A stretch of 64,000 nucleotides of DNA, taken from positions 1 to 64,000 of the forward strand of contig NZ_JBIQVZ010000007.1 of NCBI RefSeq assembly GCF_044335535.1, read 5' to 3'. Numbering within the stretch: position 1 is the stretch's first letter; every line of letters starts with the position of its first letter. Positions 17,108-24,671 of this stretch are shown here, one piece after another. A model generated the notes under the pieces. That model was not told the DNA's origin. It made no database searches and was given only the letters and a program-made list of their open reading frames with translations. The position numbers and the translations under genes are program-made. Source of the DNA: Mariniflexile sp044335535 (GTDB taxonomy: Bacteria; Bacteroidota; Bacteroidia; Flavobacteriales; Flavobacteriaceae).

Positions 17108-17863
17108 ATGGGAAAAGACAGAAGAAAAATACCACCAAATGAACAGCTGATTCTACATTCAGAGGTTAATGGTATTTGTCCTTTGTGCCCGACTGTATTG
17201 GTCTATGAGAAGAATGGTAGGAATCAAAAAGGTTTTGAGATTGCTCATATTTACCCTTTAAATCCATTAACAAAAGAAGTTGAACTCTTAAAAAATGAAG
17301 AAAAGCTTAATGCCGATTTAGACCACGGAGACAACTTAATTTGTTTATGTAATCCTTGCCACAAAAGATATGATAAGGATAAAACAGTTGAGGAATACAG
17401 GGAACTATTTAAAAAGAAAAAGGATATTCTAAAAAGAAAGAAAGAACAAGAACTGTGGTCAAGAACAACAATTGAAAAGCAAATTTTTGAAATAATTGAA
17501 ATACTAGTTGACCAAGATTTTGAATTTGATGACAACCTTGAATATAGTCCAAAAACAATAGACGATAAGACTGATGGCACTATTACACTACTTACTAAAA
17601 GAAAAATTCATCAAAATGTTCAGGACTATTTTTTTAAAATTAGAGCGAAATTCAAAGAAATAGATTTTGTAGAACCTATGACAACAGAAATTATTTCGTC
17701 TCAAGTTAAAACACATTATTTACTATTAAAAAAACAAGGTACTAATCAAAAACAGATTTTTGAAGCAATGGTAGATTGGCTCCAAAAGCAAACCAAACAA
17801 GATAATCGAGAGGCTTCAGAAATAATAATTTCATACTTTATCCAAAACTGCGAAATTTTTTAA
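17108..17863 (+). CDS. ABC-three-component system effector: HNH endonuclease with C-terminal ABC-3C domain
   Basis: 251 residues. The N-terminal half is an HNH nuclease: CPLC near residue 22, then FEIAHIYPLNPL with the catalytic histidine, DHGDNLICLCNPCHKRYD with the HN and zinc-binding cysteines. The C-terminal 125 residues are helical and resemble the C-terminal component that docks effectors to the ABC ATPase in ABC-3C systems, as classified by Aravind and colleagues. The gene is followed two bases later by the middle component and then the ATPase, which completes the three-part layout. Predicted to cut nucleic acid when the ATPase senses invasion. The exact trigger is unknown. Confidence 0.8.
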   Translation: MGKDRRKIPPNEQLILHSEVNGICPLCPTVLVYEKNGRNQKGFEIAHIYPLNPLTKEVELLKNEEKLNADLDHGDNLICLCNPCHKRYDKDKTVEEYRELFKKKKDILKRKKEQELWSRTTIEKQIFEIIEILVDQDFEFDDNLEYSPKTIDDKTDGTITLLTKRKIHQNVQDYFFKIRAKFKEIDFVEPMTTEIISSQVKTHYLLLKKQGTNQKQIFEAMVDWLQKQTKQDNREASEIIISYFIQNCEIF

Positions 17864-17865
17864 AA

Positions 17866-18099
17866 ATGATTTATCCAAATAAAAATATCCGCTTTGAAGA
17901 ATCAATTATTTATAAAATGATTTCCATTTTAGAGGAGAGAAAAAAGTTGATAATAAACATACACGAGTTGTATAATGAAACAAAAAACAAGTTTAAAAAC
18001 ACTGATGAGTTCATCGTATCACTTGATGTGTTGTACGCTTTAGATATGATAAATGTAGACTTTGAAAACGAAAACATTGAATATGTTAAAAGAAATTAA
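17866..18099 (+). CDS. ABC-three-component system middle component (MC6-like)
   Basis: 77 residues: MIYPNKNIRFEESIIYKM at the N-terminus, then an EERKKLIINIHELYNETKNK helix and DEFIVSLDVLYALDMINVD. This matches by recollection the middle component 6 family, a small winged-helix-like protein always encoded between the effector and the DUF2326 ATPase. It starts two bases after the HNH gene stop and overlaps the ATPase gene start by 17 bases, so the three are translationally coupled. Its probable job is to bridge the ATPase and the nuclease. Confidence 0.8.
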   Translation: MIYPNKNIRFEESIIYKMISILEERKKLIINIHELYNETKNKFKNTDEFIVSLDVLYALDMINVDFENENIEYVKRN

Positions 18100-19684
18100 T
18101 TGCCCTCAGTTTATAAAGCCCACAATTGTTTTTACAAAGGGATTAAATTCAATTCTTGGAGATGATGTTTCAACCAATTCTATTGGTAAGTCTACTTTTT
18201 TAATGATTATTGATTTTGTTTTTGGAGGAAATACATTTTTGACCAAAAATTCAGGAAGTATAAAACAATTAGGTCATTTTACTTTCAACTTTAAATTCAT
18301 ATTTGAGAATAAAGAATTTTGGTTTTCAAGACAAACAGAAAATCCGGAAGGCGTGAGTATTTGTGACTCTCAATATAATGCTTTAAGCAATATAACAACA
18401 AGAGAATATACAGCTTTACTTTTAGAAAAATATGGAATAACTTATTCCCACTTCTCTTTTAGGGACGTTGTGAGTTTATTTTCTAGAATTTGGGGTAAAG
18501 AGAATTATAGCGTTGATAAGCCCTTACTCTCTTTTCCTAAAGAACCTGATAGAGATTCAATTTCAAGAATAATTAAATTATTTGGCTTCTATCATAAAAT
18601 TATTGAGGCTACGGAAAATCTAAAAGACAAAAAAGATTCAAAGAAGTTTTTAAATGGTGCGATTCAAAAGAATTACATTCCAAGAATCACAAAAACAACT
18701 TTTGAAAAAAACAACAGACAATTAGAGATTATTGAAAAAGAAATATCAGATATAAAAGACAATATTTTAAAATTTACACTAAACATTGAAGAATTAACGA
18801 ATAAGGAAGTTATTGACCTTAAAGTGGAAAAAAGTCATTTATTAAAAGAACAGTCAATAATCTTAAATAAAATCCAACGCATTGATTTAAACCTTAATCA
18901 AAAAAGTATAAAAAGCAAACATCTTAATAAGCTATCAACTTTTTTTGAAAATCCAAACGAAGAAAAAATAATAGAAATAGAAACTTTTCATAATAAAATA
19001 AGCTCAATATTAACAAGGGAATTAAATGCGACTAAAGATATATTGGAGAAAGAAAGCGAATTTTTTGTTTCTAAAATAGATGAGATAGATTTAAAAATTA
19101 CGTCATTACTTAGCAATGTAAGTAGCCCCAAGTATATAGTTGATAAAATATATGAACTGACTATTGAATCTAATAAACTCAAAAATGAAAATCGATTCTA
19201 TCAGGAAAAAATTGATATTACTGAAGAAGTCAAAATAATCGAAATTAATATTGAAAGCCTTATTGGTTCGATTTTAAAGGATATTGAAACTTCAATCAAT
19301 AAAGAATTAGTCGACATCAACGAGAAAATACATACTAAAGATAAAAAGATTCCTAAAATTAAAATAGATAGAAAATCTTATCACTATGACCATTCATCAA
19401 ATACGGGAACGGGGAAATCATATGCTGACCTTATCGAATTTGATTTAGCTATTTTGAAGCTTACCGTTTTACCTTTTTTAATACACGATTCTATTCTATT
19501 TAAGAACATAGAAGATGTATCAGTAGATAAAATAATAGAACAATATATAAGTTTTGATAACCAGATATTTATTTCAATAGACGGAATCAATAAGTACAGC
19601 AAAGAATCAATTAATATTTTAAATAAGACGAAAGTATTGGAATTATCAAAAGACAGAAAATTATTTAACAAAGATTGGAGCTAA
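18083..19684 (+). CDS. ABC-three-component system ATPase, DUF2326 family (SMC/Rad50-like)
   Basis: 533 residues. The N-terminus has the atypical Walker A of this family: LNSILGDDVSTNSIGKSTFL (about residues 23-42, with NSIGKST), then a long coiled coil (about 190-420) and a DUF2326-type C-terminal half with FDLAILKLTVLPFLIHDSI and QIFISIDGINKY, which carries Walker B/D-loop elements. Start: MLKEINCPQFIKP at 18083 is the family N-terminus; an in-frame ATG seven codons earlier lies deeper in the preceding gene. It is the sensor/motor of the conflict system. The attC-like site at 19694 follows directly. Confidence 0.85.
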   Translation: MLKEINCPQFIKPTIVFTKGLNSILGDDVSTNSIGKSTFLMIIDFVFGGNTFLTKNSGSIKQLGHFTFNFKFIFENKEFWFSRQTENPEGVSICDSQYNALSNITTREYTALLLEKYGITYSHFSFRDVVSLFSRIWGKENYSVDKPLLSFPKEPDRDSISRIIKLFGFYHKIIEATENLKDKKDSKKFLNGAIQKNYIPRITKTTFEKNNRQLEIIEKEISDIKDNILKFTLNIEELTNKEVIDLKVEKSHLLKEQSIILNKIQRIDLNLNQKSIKSKHLNKLSTFFENPNEEKIIEIETFHNKISSILTRELNATKDILEKESEFFVSKIDEIDLKITSLLSNVSSPKYIVDKIYELTIESNKLKNENRFYQEKIDITEEVKIIEINIESLIGSILKDIETSINKELVDINEKIHTKDKKIPKIKIDRKSYHYDHSSNTGTGKSYADLIEFDLAILKLTVLPFLIHDSILFKNIEDVSVDKIIEQYISFDNQIFISIDGINKYSKESINILNKTKVLELSKDRKLFNKDWS

Positions 19685-19693
19685 AAAAGCCCA

Positions 19694-19789
19694 GTTGCAA
19701 ACAGCGTTTATAAGAAATAGTGGGTTTAGTGCTAAATCAAAGGTCAGTGCTTTTAATCCGCTACTTCTCATACTCGCAAAAAGTTAGCA
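19694..19789 (+). other. attC-like recombination site 2
   Basis: AGTTGCAAAC near 19693 is followed by arm TATAAGAAATAGTGG (19709-19723), a loop containing AAAGGTCAGTGCTTTTAAT, the opposing arm CCGCTACTTCTCATA (19758-19772, 12 of 15 complementary) and a classic core GTTAGCA (19783-19789). The loop sequence AAAGGTCAGTGCT recurs at 20769. The left end does not complement the start of the ABC-3C unit, so this site may be recombined. Confidence 0.55.
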
Positions 19790-19804
19790 ATTATTTAAAA
19801 AACA

Positions 19805-20002
19805 ATGCCAAAACCAGCTCAATATGTAAGAAAAGTAAAAAGAGGAGACTCAATTAATGTCTACTCAAAATCTTTTAATGTAGATGAAAAAGGACTGCGA
19901 AAGGCTCAAGAATATGAAAAGAATTCATCTACAAGCAAAGTCAGTGGCGAACGCCAGCTCTACGAAGTCTATGACTTCGTAGCGATATTAAAGCAAAAGT
20001 AA
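19805..20002 (+). CDS. Small hypothetical protein, 3' end formed by the cassette leader repeat
   Basis: 65 residues starting MPKPAQYVRKVKRGDSINVYSKSF, lysine-rich and beta-like. The start lies 15 bases after a GTTAGCA core. The last dozen residues (EVYDFVAILKQK) are encoded by the leader repeat that begins near 19961, so the original C-terminus was probably lost when the repeat joined. No inverse core (TGCTAAC) follows. No family was recognised; it may be a degraded cassette gene. Confidence 0.4.
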   Translation: MPKPAQYVRKVKRGDSINVYSKSFNVDEKGLRKAQEYEKNSSTSKVSGERQLYEVYDFVAILKQK

Positions 20003-20128
20003 GCATATATAAGAGCTACATTTACAGGTGTAGTTTTTTTGTTTTTAATACCTTATTAAAAAGTAATATATTGTATACATAAACGATATGACTACAATTG
20101 TATAGCTGTTTGTTGTGGTTATACGAAT
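19961..20128 (+). repeat. Cassette-leader repeat, copy 2 (full)
   Basis: Modules in order: palindrome CTACGAAGTC/GACTTCGTAG (19962-19982); GCAAAAGTAAGCATATATAA; an imperfect terminator hairpin (CTACA...TGTAG plus T-run, 20017-20040); TTATTAAAAAGTAATATATT; hairpin ACTACAATTG...TTTGTTGTGGTTAT; ACGAAT. The cassette core GTTAGGCTTT begins immediately at 20129. Confidence 0.88.
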
Positions 20129-20151
20129 GTTAGGCTTTATTTGAGAAAAAT

Positions 20152-20736
20152 ATGAACATCCCAAAATTTTTATTTCACTATTACGAACTTGACAATGGAC
20201 CATTTAGAAATATTACGGAACACGGATTAGAAAAAGCTGAAAGCATTCAGGCTCAAATATCCAAAGGATTTAATAGCAAAAGGCCTGATAACTATCTTGA
20301 CTTAAGATTTTCATTAGAGAAAAGAATTAAAAAACAATTTATCTTGAAAGGTGGAAAACCAAGCAGAAATGACCCTTTCTACTTCACTTTAGGTGAATGT
20401 AATTGGGCTAAATCTTGGTATGTAAACCCTGGAGTTATAAAAATTCCTTTAACTGACTTTAAAACCGAACATATAAGTTTTACTTATCCTGACAGTATGG
20501 TATCATTTCAATTTTATGACCAACCAAAACTTAAAGCATATAGAAAAGATTGCAATGGACAAGTTTTCTTATTAAACGAAATGAATGACCTAATAAATGT
20601 GTATGGACTGCCGACTGAGGAAAAATCTCAAATCCAAGAAAGTTTAAAATATGATAAATACATAGAAGCCCAAGTATGGGATGACGAAATAATAAATGAA
20701 TATAAAAAACAAAGCCTAACGGCATATCGGTTATAA
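20152..20736 (+). CDS. Cassette protein of unknown function
   Basis: 194 residues, soluble. Visible blocks are FLFHYYELDNGPFRNITEHG at the N-terminus, then DYLDLRF-like text, KGGKPSRNDPFYFTLGE and ISFTYPDSMVSFQF. I recall similar proteins of unknown role scattered in mobile cassettes of other phyla, with the same YxxxxGPF and KGGKxxxxxPxY pattern, but no named domain. The N-terminal histidine/tyrosine pattern faintly recalls ADP-ribosyltransferase-like folds, which is speculation. Cassette ends are GTTAGGCTTT (20129-20138) and AAAGCCTAAC (20711-20720); the stop codon lies inside the attC-like site, as is common for integron genes. Confidence 0.65.
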   Translation: MNIPKFLFHYYELDNGPFRNITEHGLEKAESIQAQISKGFNSKRPDNYLDLRFSLEKRIKKQFILKGGKPSRNDPFYFTLGECNWAKSWYVNPGVIKIPLTDFKTEHISFTYPDSMVSFQFYDQPKLKAYRKDCNGQVFLLNEMNDLINVYGLPTEEKSQIQESLKYDKYIEAQVWDDEIINEYKKQSLTAYRL

Positions 20737-20835
20737 GTAATTTTAAATTAAGTAAAAGTGAATAAAACAAAGGTCAGTGCTAAAATATAAGGTTTGGGTA
20801 TAAAATCTCCGACTGCTTATAGCCGAGATATAACC
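20711..20835 (+). other. attC-like recombination site 3
   Basis: Inverse core AAAGCCTAAC (20711-20720) matches the canonical integron GCCTAAC. ATATCGGTTATAAG (20724-20737) pairs with CTTATAGCCGAGATAT (20816-20831), leaving a two-base bulge and one G-T pair, typical of the extrahelical bases of attC. The loop contains AAAGGTCAGTGCT, as in site 2. Confidence 0.6.
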
Positions 20836-20885
20836 CCTTTGAGTAATATATGTTATGAGTAATATGTGTTATATAACTACAAAAA

Positions 20886-21458
20886 ATGAGTCTAAATTTA
20901 GAAAAGGAACTTATTGAAATCATAGAAAGTGATTTATGGATGATTTATGTTTTAAAAATCGTTAGGGATTTAAAGCTAAATGATTCTTGGGTTGGCGCTG
21001 GTTTTGTGAGAAATAAGGTTTGGGATGTAAAACACGGAAAAGAAAGCACCGAACTTAATGATATTGATATCATATACTTTGACAAAACAAACCCGATTAA
21101 AGAAAATGACTCACAAATTGAGACGAAGCTAAAATCAATGCATCTAAATCTGAATTGGTCTGTAAAAAATCAAGCAAGGATGCACCTCAGAAATGGACAC
21201 AAACCATATGCAGATTGTCATGAAGCCATTTCTTTTTGGCCAGAGACTGCAACTTCAATAGCTGTAAGATTGAATTCCAAAAACCGCATTGAGTATATGG
21301 CGCCTTATGGTTTGGAAGACTTATTTAATCTTTTAGTGATTCCTACACCAGGATTTGATTTAGCCACTTACAATGAACGAATTCAAGAAAAGGGTTGGAA
21401 AGAAAAATGGAACCAGCTGGAAATAAAAACTGGTTCCGAGAAGTCTATGACTTCGTAG
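20886..21458 (+). CDS. Nucleotidyltransferase family protein (PF06042/DUF925)
   Basis: 190 residues. It matches by recollection the DUF925 nucleotidyltransferase-fold family: GAGFVRNKVWDVKHG near residue 36, then ELNDIDIIYFD with the paired aspartates expected to bind metal, and RMHLRNGHKPYADCHEAISFWPETATS. The substrate is unknown. The last few residues (SEKSMTS) come from the leader repeat starting at 21440, so the native C-terminus has probably been replaced. No core sequence precedes the gene; it starts shortly after attC-like site 3. Confidence 0.8.
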   Translation: MSLNLEKELIEIIESDLWMIYVLKIVRDLKLNDSWVGAGFVRNKVWDVKHGKESTELNDIDIIYFDKTNPIKENDSQIETKLKSMHLNLNWSVKNQARMHLRNGHKPYADCHEAISFWPETATSIAVRLNSKNRIEYMAPYGLEDLFNLLVIPTPGFDLATYNERIQEKGWKEKWNQLEIKTGSEKSMTS

Positions 21459-21606
21459 CGATATTAAAGCAAAAGTAAGCATATGTAAGAAACTACACTT
21501 TATTGTAAAATGTAGTTTTTTATTTAATGGCTTATTAAAAAGTAATATATTGCATATATAAACGATATAACTACAATTGTATAGCTATTTGTTGTGGTTA
21601 TGCGAG
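21440..21606 (+). repeat. Cassette-leader repeat, copy 3 (full)
   Basis: Same modules as copy 2: GAAGTCTATGACTTCGTAGC, AAGTAAGCATATGTAAG, terminator hairpin ACTACA...TGTAGT with a T-run near 21491-21521, GCTTATTAAAAAGTAATATA, and the ATAACTACAA/TTTGTTGTGGTTAT-type hairpin. The core TGTTGTGCAAC follows at 21607-21617. Confidence 0.88.
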
Positions 21607-21646
21607 TGTTGTGCAACATTGAAACAAACCCCAATAAATAATTAAA

Positions 21647-22204
21647 ATGATTAAAAAAACCTTACTATTTATTACTTTAATTCTAATTTCATTAAACTCG
21701 TTTTCACAGAGATGTGTGGACGAGACAGACCCGTTTACTAATGAAAAAAAAATATCTTTTGACTACAACTATAAAACTGTTTACTTTCAAGTAATCGACA
21801 AAAAAATCGAATTTGAAATAATATTCAGTTATAGAGGAGAAAGAAATACAGAATTCAAAGAAGGAACAGAAATATTATTCAAGCTTGAGAACGGAAATAT
21901 TTTAAACTTAAAAACAATTAGGAAATCCATTCCTAAAATAGAACTAATAAATTATTCATCTAATCCTTTTGGATATGGTATGGGGATGTCAATGTCTAAA
22001 TCGCAAAACTTCTCTACATATTCTTTTGCTTTCTCATTATCAAAAACTCAATTAAATCAGTTTTCTGAATCTGAAATCGAATTAATTAGAGTTCCAGATA
22101 CGGACGAGGGTAAGTCCTACGATTTAGAAGCTAAAGGAGAGACTAAGAAAAAAATTAAAGCAATAAAAAAAGGAGCAACCTGTATGAACAGTTCTATCCT
22201 ATAA
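21647..22204 (+). CDS. Secreted protein of unknown function
   Basis: 185 residues with a signal peptide (MIKKTLLFITLILISLNSFS, cleavage near residue 20) and then a beta-rich domain: KISFDYNYKTVYFQVIDKK, EFEIIFSYRGERNTEF, FKLENGNILNLK. No family was recognised. Probably periplasmic. It is the only gene of a cassette with ends TGTTGTGCAAC (21607) and GTTGCACAACA (22213-22223), perfect 11-bp complements. Confidence 0.65.
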   Translation: MIKKTLLFITLILISLNSFSQRCVDETDPFTNEKKISFDYNYKTVYFQVIDKKIEFEIIFSYRGERNTEFKEGTEILFKLENGNILNLKTIRKSIPKIELINYSSNPFGYGMGMSMSKSQNFSTYSFAFSLSKTQLNQFSESEIELIRVPDTDEGKSYDLEAKGETKKKIKAIKKGATCMNSSIL

Positions 22205-22232
22205 AAAATAACGTTGCACAACACCAGTAGTT

Positions 22233-22325
22233 GTTGCACAACTCCTAATTTCAAATAAATCAATAAATTTTGACACTGCTAAAAAATATAAATCATTAAA
22301 AACAAGAAATTTACTGTTTACCAAG
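22233..22325 (+). repeat. 93-bp dispersed repeat b, copy 1
   Basis: Starts GTTGCACAACTCCTAATTTC and continues through AAATCAATAAATTTTGACAC to TTACTGTTTACCAAGG. A copy with only a few differences is at 28756-28848. Both follow directly on the end of a cassette and begin with a core-like GTTGCACAAC. Confidence 0.85.
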
Positions 22326-22340
22326 GTAAGGAATCGGCTA

Positions 22341-22439
22341 AGCCTGTGACTTTGTAGTAATATAAAAGGAAAGCATATATAAGAAACTACATTTTACAAT
22401 AAGGTGTTTTTTTATTTAATGGCTTGTTAAAAAGTAATA
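22341..22439 (+). repeat. Cassette-leader repeat, copy 4 (distal end missing)
   Basis: Contains GCCTGTGACTTTGTAGTAAT, AAGCATATATAAGAAACTAC, a decayed terminator hairpin and TTAATGGCTTGTTAAAAAGT, then stops. The hairpin and core that normally follow are absent, and the CDF gene starts 12 bases later. This suggests a deletion fused the leader to the next gene. Confidence 0.82.
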
Positions 22440-22451
22440 CCGAAAAACGGA

Positions 22452-23321
22452 ATGAATAACGAACAAACTGCTATACGAACTACCTATTTTAGCATAATTG
22501 GAAACACCAGTTTAGCTTTGATTAAAGGACTTGCAGGATTCTTTGGTAATTCATACGCACTCATTGCAGATGCAATAGAATCAACAACTGATATTTTCTC
22601 TTCTCTACTTGTTCTATTTGGTTTAAAATACGCAAAACGACCAGCAGACCAAAATCATCCATATGGACACGGAAAAATTGAACCACTAATAACGTTCTTG
22701 GTAGTCGCTTTTCTAGTAACATCAGCAACCATTATTGCCTACGAAAGCATTCAAAATATTCAAACACCTCATAAAACTCCTAAACCTTGGACGTTAATTG
22801 TACTTGGGTGCATCATTTTATGGAAAGAAATCTCATTTAGAATAGTTCTCAAAAAAAGTAAAGAGACCAATAGCTCTTCACTCAAAGCAGATGCTTGGCA
22901 CCATAGAAGTGATGCAATAACTTCAATTATGGCATTTATCGGTATTTCTATAGCTTTAATTTTGGGTAAAGGATATGAAACAGCTGATGATTGGGCCGCT
23001 TTATTCGCTTCTATTTTCATTCTTTACAATAGCTATTTGATTTTCAGACCAGCTTTAGGAGAAATTATGGATGAACATCTGTATGACGACTTATTGGAAG
23101 AAATTAGAGAAAAATCTATAAAAGTCAAAGGTGTAGTTGGAACAGAAAAATGTTTTATTCGAAAAGCAGGAATGAAATACCATGTTGATTTACACGCAAT
23201 AGTTGATGGAGAAATTTCTGTTAAGGAAGGACACGATATTGCACATAATTTAAAGGACTGTTTGCGAAATGAAATACCAAATTTAGGGCATGTTTTAATA
23301 CACATTGAACCAGATAAATAA
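22452..23321 (+). CDS. Cation diffusion facilitator (CDF) family metal exporter
   Basis: 289 residues. Proton-coupled efflux of divalent metal (zinc, iron, manganese or cobalt) across the inner membrane. The N-terminal membrane domain has five or six spans, with metal-site aspartates in LIADAIESTTDIFSS and HHxxD in DAWHHRSDAITS, plus DQNHPYGHGKIEPL. The C-terminal cytoplasmic domain (about 210-289) has HIAHNLKDCLRNE-like features and IHIEPDK at the end. The metal cannot be told. It follows a truncated leader repeat; no complementary cassette end is visible. Confidence 0.9.
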   Translation: MNNEQTAIRTTYFSIIGNTSLALIKGLAGFFGNSYALIADAIESTTDIFSSLLVLFGLKYAKRPADQNHPYGHGKIEPLITFLVVAFLVTSATIIAYESIQNIQTPHKTPKPWTLIVLGCIILWKEISFRIVLKKSKETNSSSLKADAWHHRSDAITSIMAFIGISIALILGKGYETADDWAALFASIFILYNSYLIFRPALGEIMDEHLYDDLLEEIREKSIKVKGVVGTEKCFIRKAGMKYHVDLHAIVDGEISVKEGHDIAHNLKDCLRNEIPNLGHVLIHIEPDK

Positions 23322-23346
23322 AAAAGGCAGCACATAACACCGGCTC

Positions 23347-23362
23347 CTATGAAAAGCACTAG
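23347..23362 (+). repeat. 16-bp repeat c (CTATGAAAAGCACTAG), copy 1
   Basis: CTATGAAAAGCACTAG within a longer block that starts ACACCGGCTC and ends CCTAG. Copies lie at 24390-24405 (long match, starting ACACCGGTTC) and 35144-35159 (core only). The first adjoins the IS110 remnant. Confidence 0.8.
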
Positions 23363-23373
23363 CCTAGCTTCCC

Positions 23374-23800
23374 TTGATGAGCGAAGTGGGCATAGAGGGC
23401 ATCAAAAGAATCACTACGGCAAAGCATTTTGCCTCATGGCTCCGTTTGACACCAAACAATAAAGTAAGTGGAGGAAAAGCTCTATCGAGCAGGGCGCCAA
23501 AAGGGAGCAACCGCCTTAAAATAGCATTGCGCAATGCTGTCAATGTCATTGGTAATTTAAAGGATTCTACTCCGCTGAGGGTTTTTTTTCCAGAGGATAA
23601 ACTTCCGCAAAGGAAGAATATCGGCAATTAGTGCAACGGCACGAAAGCTCGCGGTTATCATTTGGAATATGGTAGTAAAGGGAATACCCTATATCAATCC
23701 GGAAGGATACCTGTTTTTGGATCAAAAGAAAAAACTCGGACTTGTCAAGAGAATTAAAAAACAAATCGATAAATTTGCTTTGACCGATAAAGATCTTTGA
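23374..23800 (+). pseudogene. IS110-family transposase, C-terminal remnant with frameshift
   Basis: The first frame (23374-23629) reads FASWLRLTPNNKVSGGKALS and KGSNRLKIALRNAVNVIG, the C-terminal Transposase_20 block of IS110-type transposases. Near 23600 the reading shifts to another frame and continues RKGRISAISATARKLAVII, then WNMVVKGIPYINPEGYLFLD and a normal stop at 23798-23800. The N-terminal DEDD domain is missing. The remnant is richer in GC than its surroundings and adjoins repeat c. It is a dead insertion inside the cassette array. Confidence 0.8.
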
Positions 23801-23866
23801 TTTACAAATGCTTGATTTTAAATAAATTAAAAAACGTTAGTCAGAATTAAGAAAACGAAGTGAAAA

Positions 23867-24361
23867 ATGAATAAAACATATAGAAAAGGTGCTATTGGAG
23901 CTTTAACTGACGAGTATGAAAGAGCTCTTGAGGAATTAAAAACGCTACTCGTCAAGATTTCTGATGCTGAATTTAAAAAAGTGTTTAACAGAGAAGCTGG
24001 TACGGACTTTCAGTCAGTAAAAAATTTAATTGTACATATCGTTCGTTCTGGATATGTATATGCAAACCATATTAGAAAAAGATTTGGAAACAGTTATGTT
24101 GTTCCTGAAATAGAAATTACAAAAACCCAACAAGGTATATTAGAGCTTGATAAAATGTTTGAATATACTGTTCAAACTTTTGAAGATAAATGGCTTCTGA
24201 CGGATGAAGAATTGTTGAATACGATAATTAAAACTTCTTGGACAACTTATGATTTAGAAGCTATCATTGAACACGCAATAGTTCATATTTTAAGGCATAG
24301 GCTTCAAATTGAAAAAATGATTATAGAATACAAAATTTTAGAACAAGCAAAGAAGAAATAA
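23867..24361 (+). CDS. DinB-like four-helix protein
   Basis: 164 residues, mainly helical: EYERALEELKTLLVKISDAE, then SVKNLIVHIVRSGYVYANHI and the C-terminal EAIIEHAIVHILRHRLQIEK. Histidines at the ends of helices 2 and 4 (LIVHIV, EHAIVHILRHR) fit the metal triad of DinB/YfiT-like proteins. These bind zinc or nickel and include thiol S-transferases, but the reaction here is unknown. The gene follows the IS110 remnant and precedes repeat c copy 2. A GTTAGTC core-like sequence lies upstream near 23836; no inverse partner was found. Confidence 0.75.
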   Translation: MNKTYRKGAIGALTDEYERALEELKTLLVKISDAEFKKVFNREAGTDFQSVKNLIVHIVRSGYVYANHIRKRFGNSYVVPEIEITKTQQGILELDKMFEYTVQTFEDKWLLTDEELLNTIIKTSWTTYDLEAIIEHAIVHILRHRLQIEKMIIEYKILEQAKKK

Positions 24362-24389
24362 CTGCTGCCAATAACTAGAACACCGGTTC

Positions 24390-24405
24390 CTATGAAAAGC
24401 ACTAG
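24390..24405 (+). repeat. 16-bp repeat c, copy 2
   Basis: CTATGAAAAGCACTAG in the block 24379-24415, which matches 23336-23372 over about 36 bases with a few differences. The two copies bracket the IS110 remnant and the DinB-like gene. Confidence 0.8.
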
Positions 24406-24452
24406 CCTAGTTCCCCAAAGTTAATAGTTGTTTTTTAACTAACAGTTTTAAG

Positions 24453-24615
24453 AAGACTATGACTTAGCAGCAATATAAAAAAGTAAGCGTATATAAGAAA
24501 CTACATTTTATTGTAAAATGTAGTTTTTTTATTTAATGGCTTATTAAAAAGTAATATATTGCATACATAAACGATATAACTACAATTGTATAGCTGTTTG
24601 TTGTGGTTGTACAAA
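24453..24615 (+). repeat. Cassette-leader repeat, copy 5 (full)
   Basis: GAAGACTATGACTTAGCAGC, then the clearest terminator of the family: AACTACATTTTA (24499-24510) with its perfect complement (24514-24525) around TTG and a T-run. TTATTAAAAAGTAATATATT and the ATAACTACAA hairpin follow. The core TGTTGTGTT is at 24616-24624. Confidence 0.88.
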
Positions 24616-24671
24616 TGTTGTGTTCCATACGAAAAAAGAGTCCATTCTTATAAAAAGGGACTCTTAATTAG

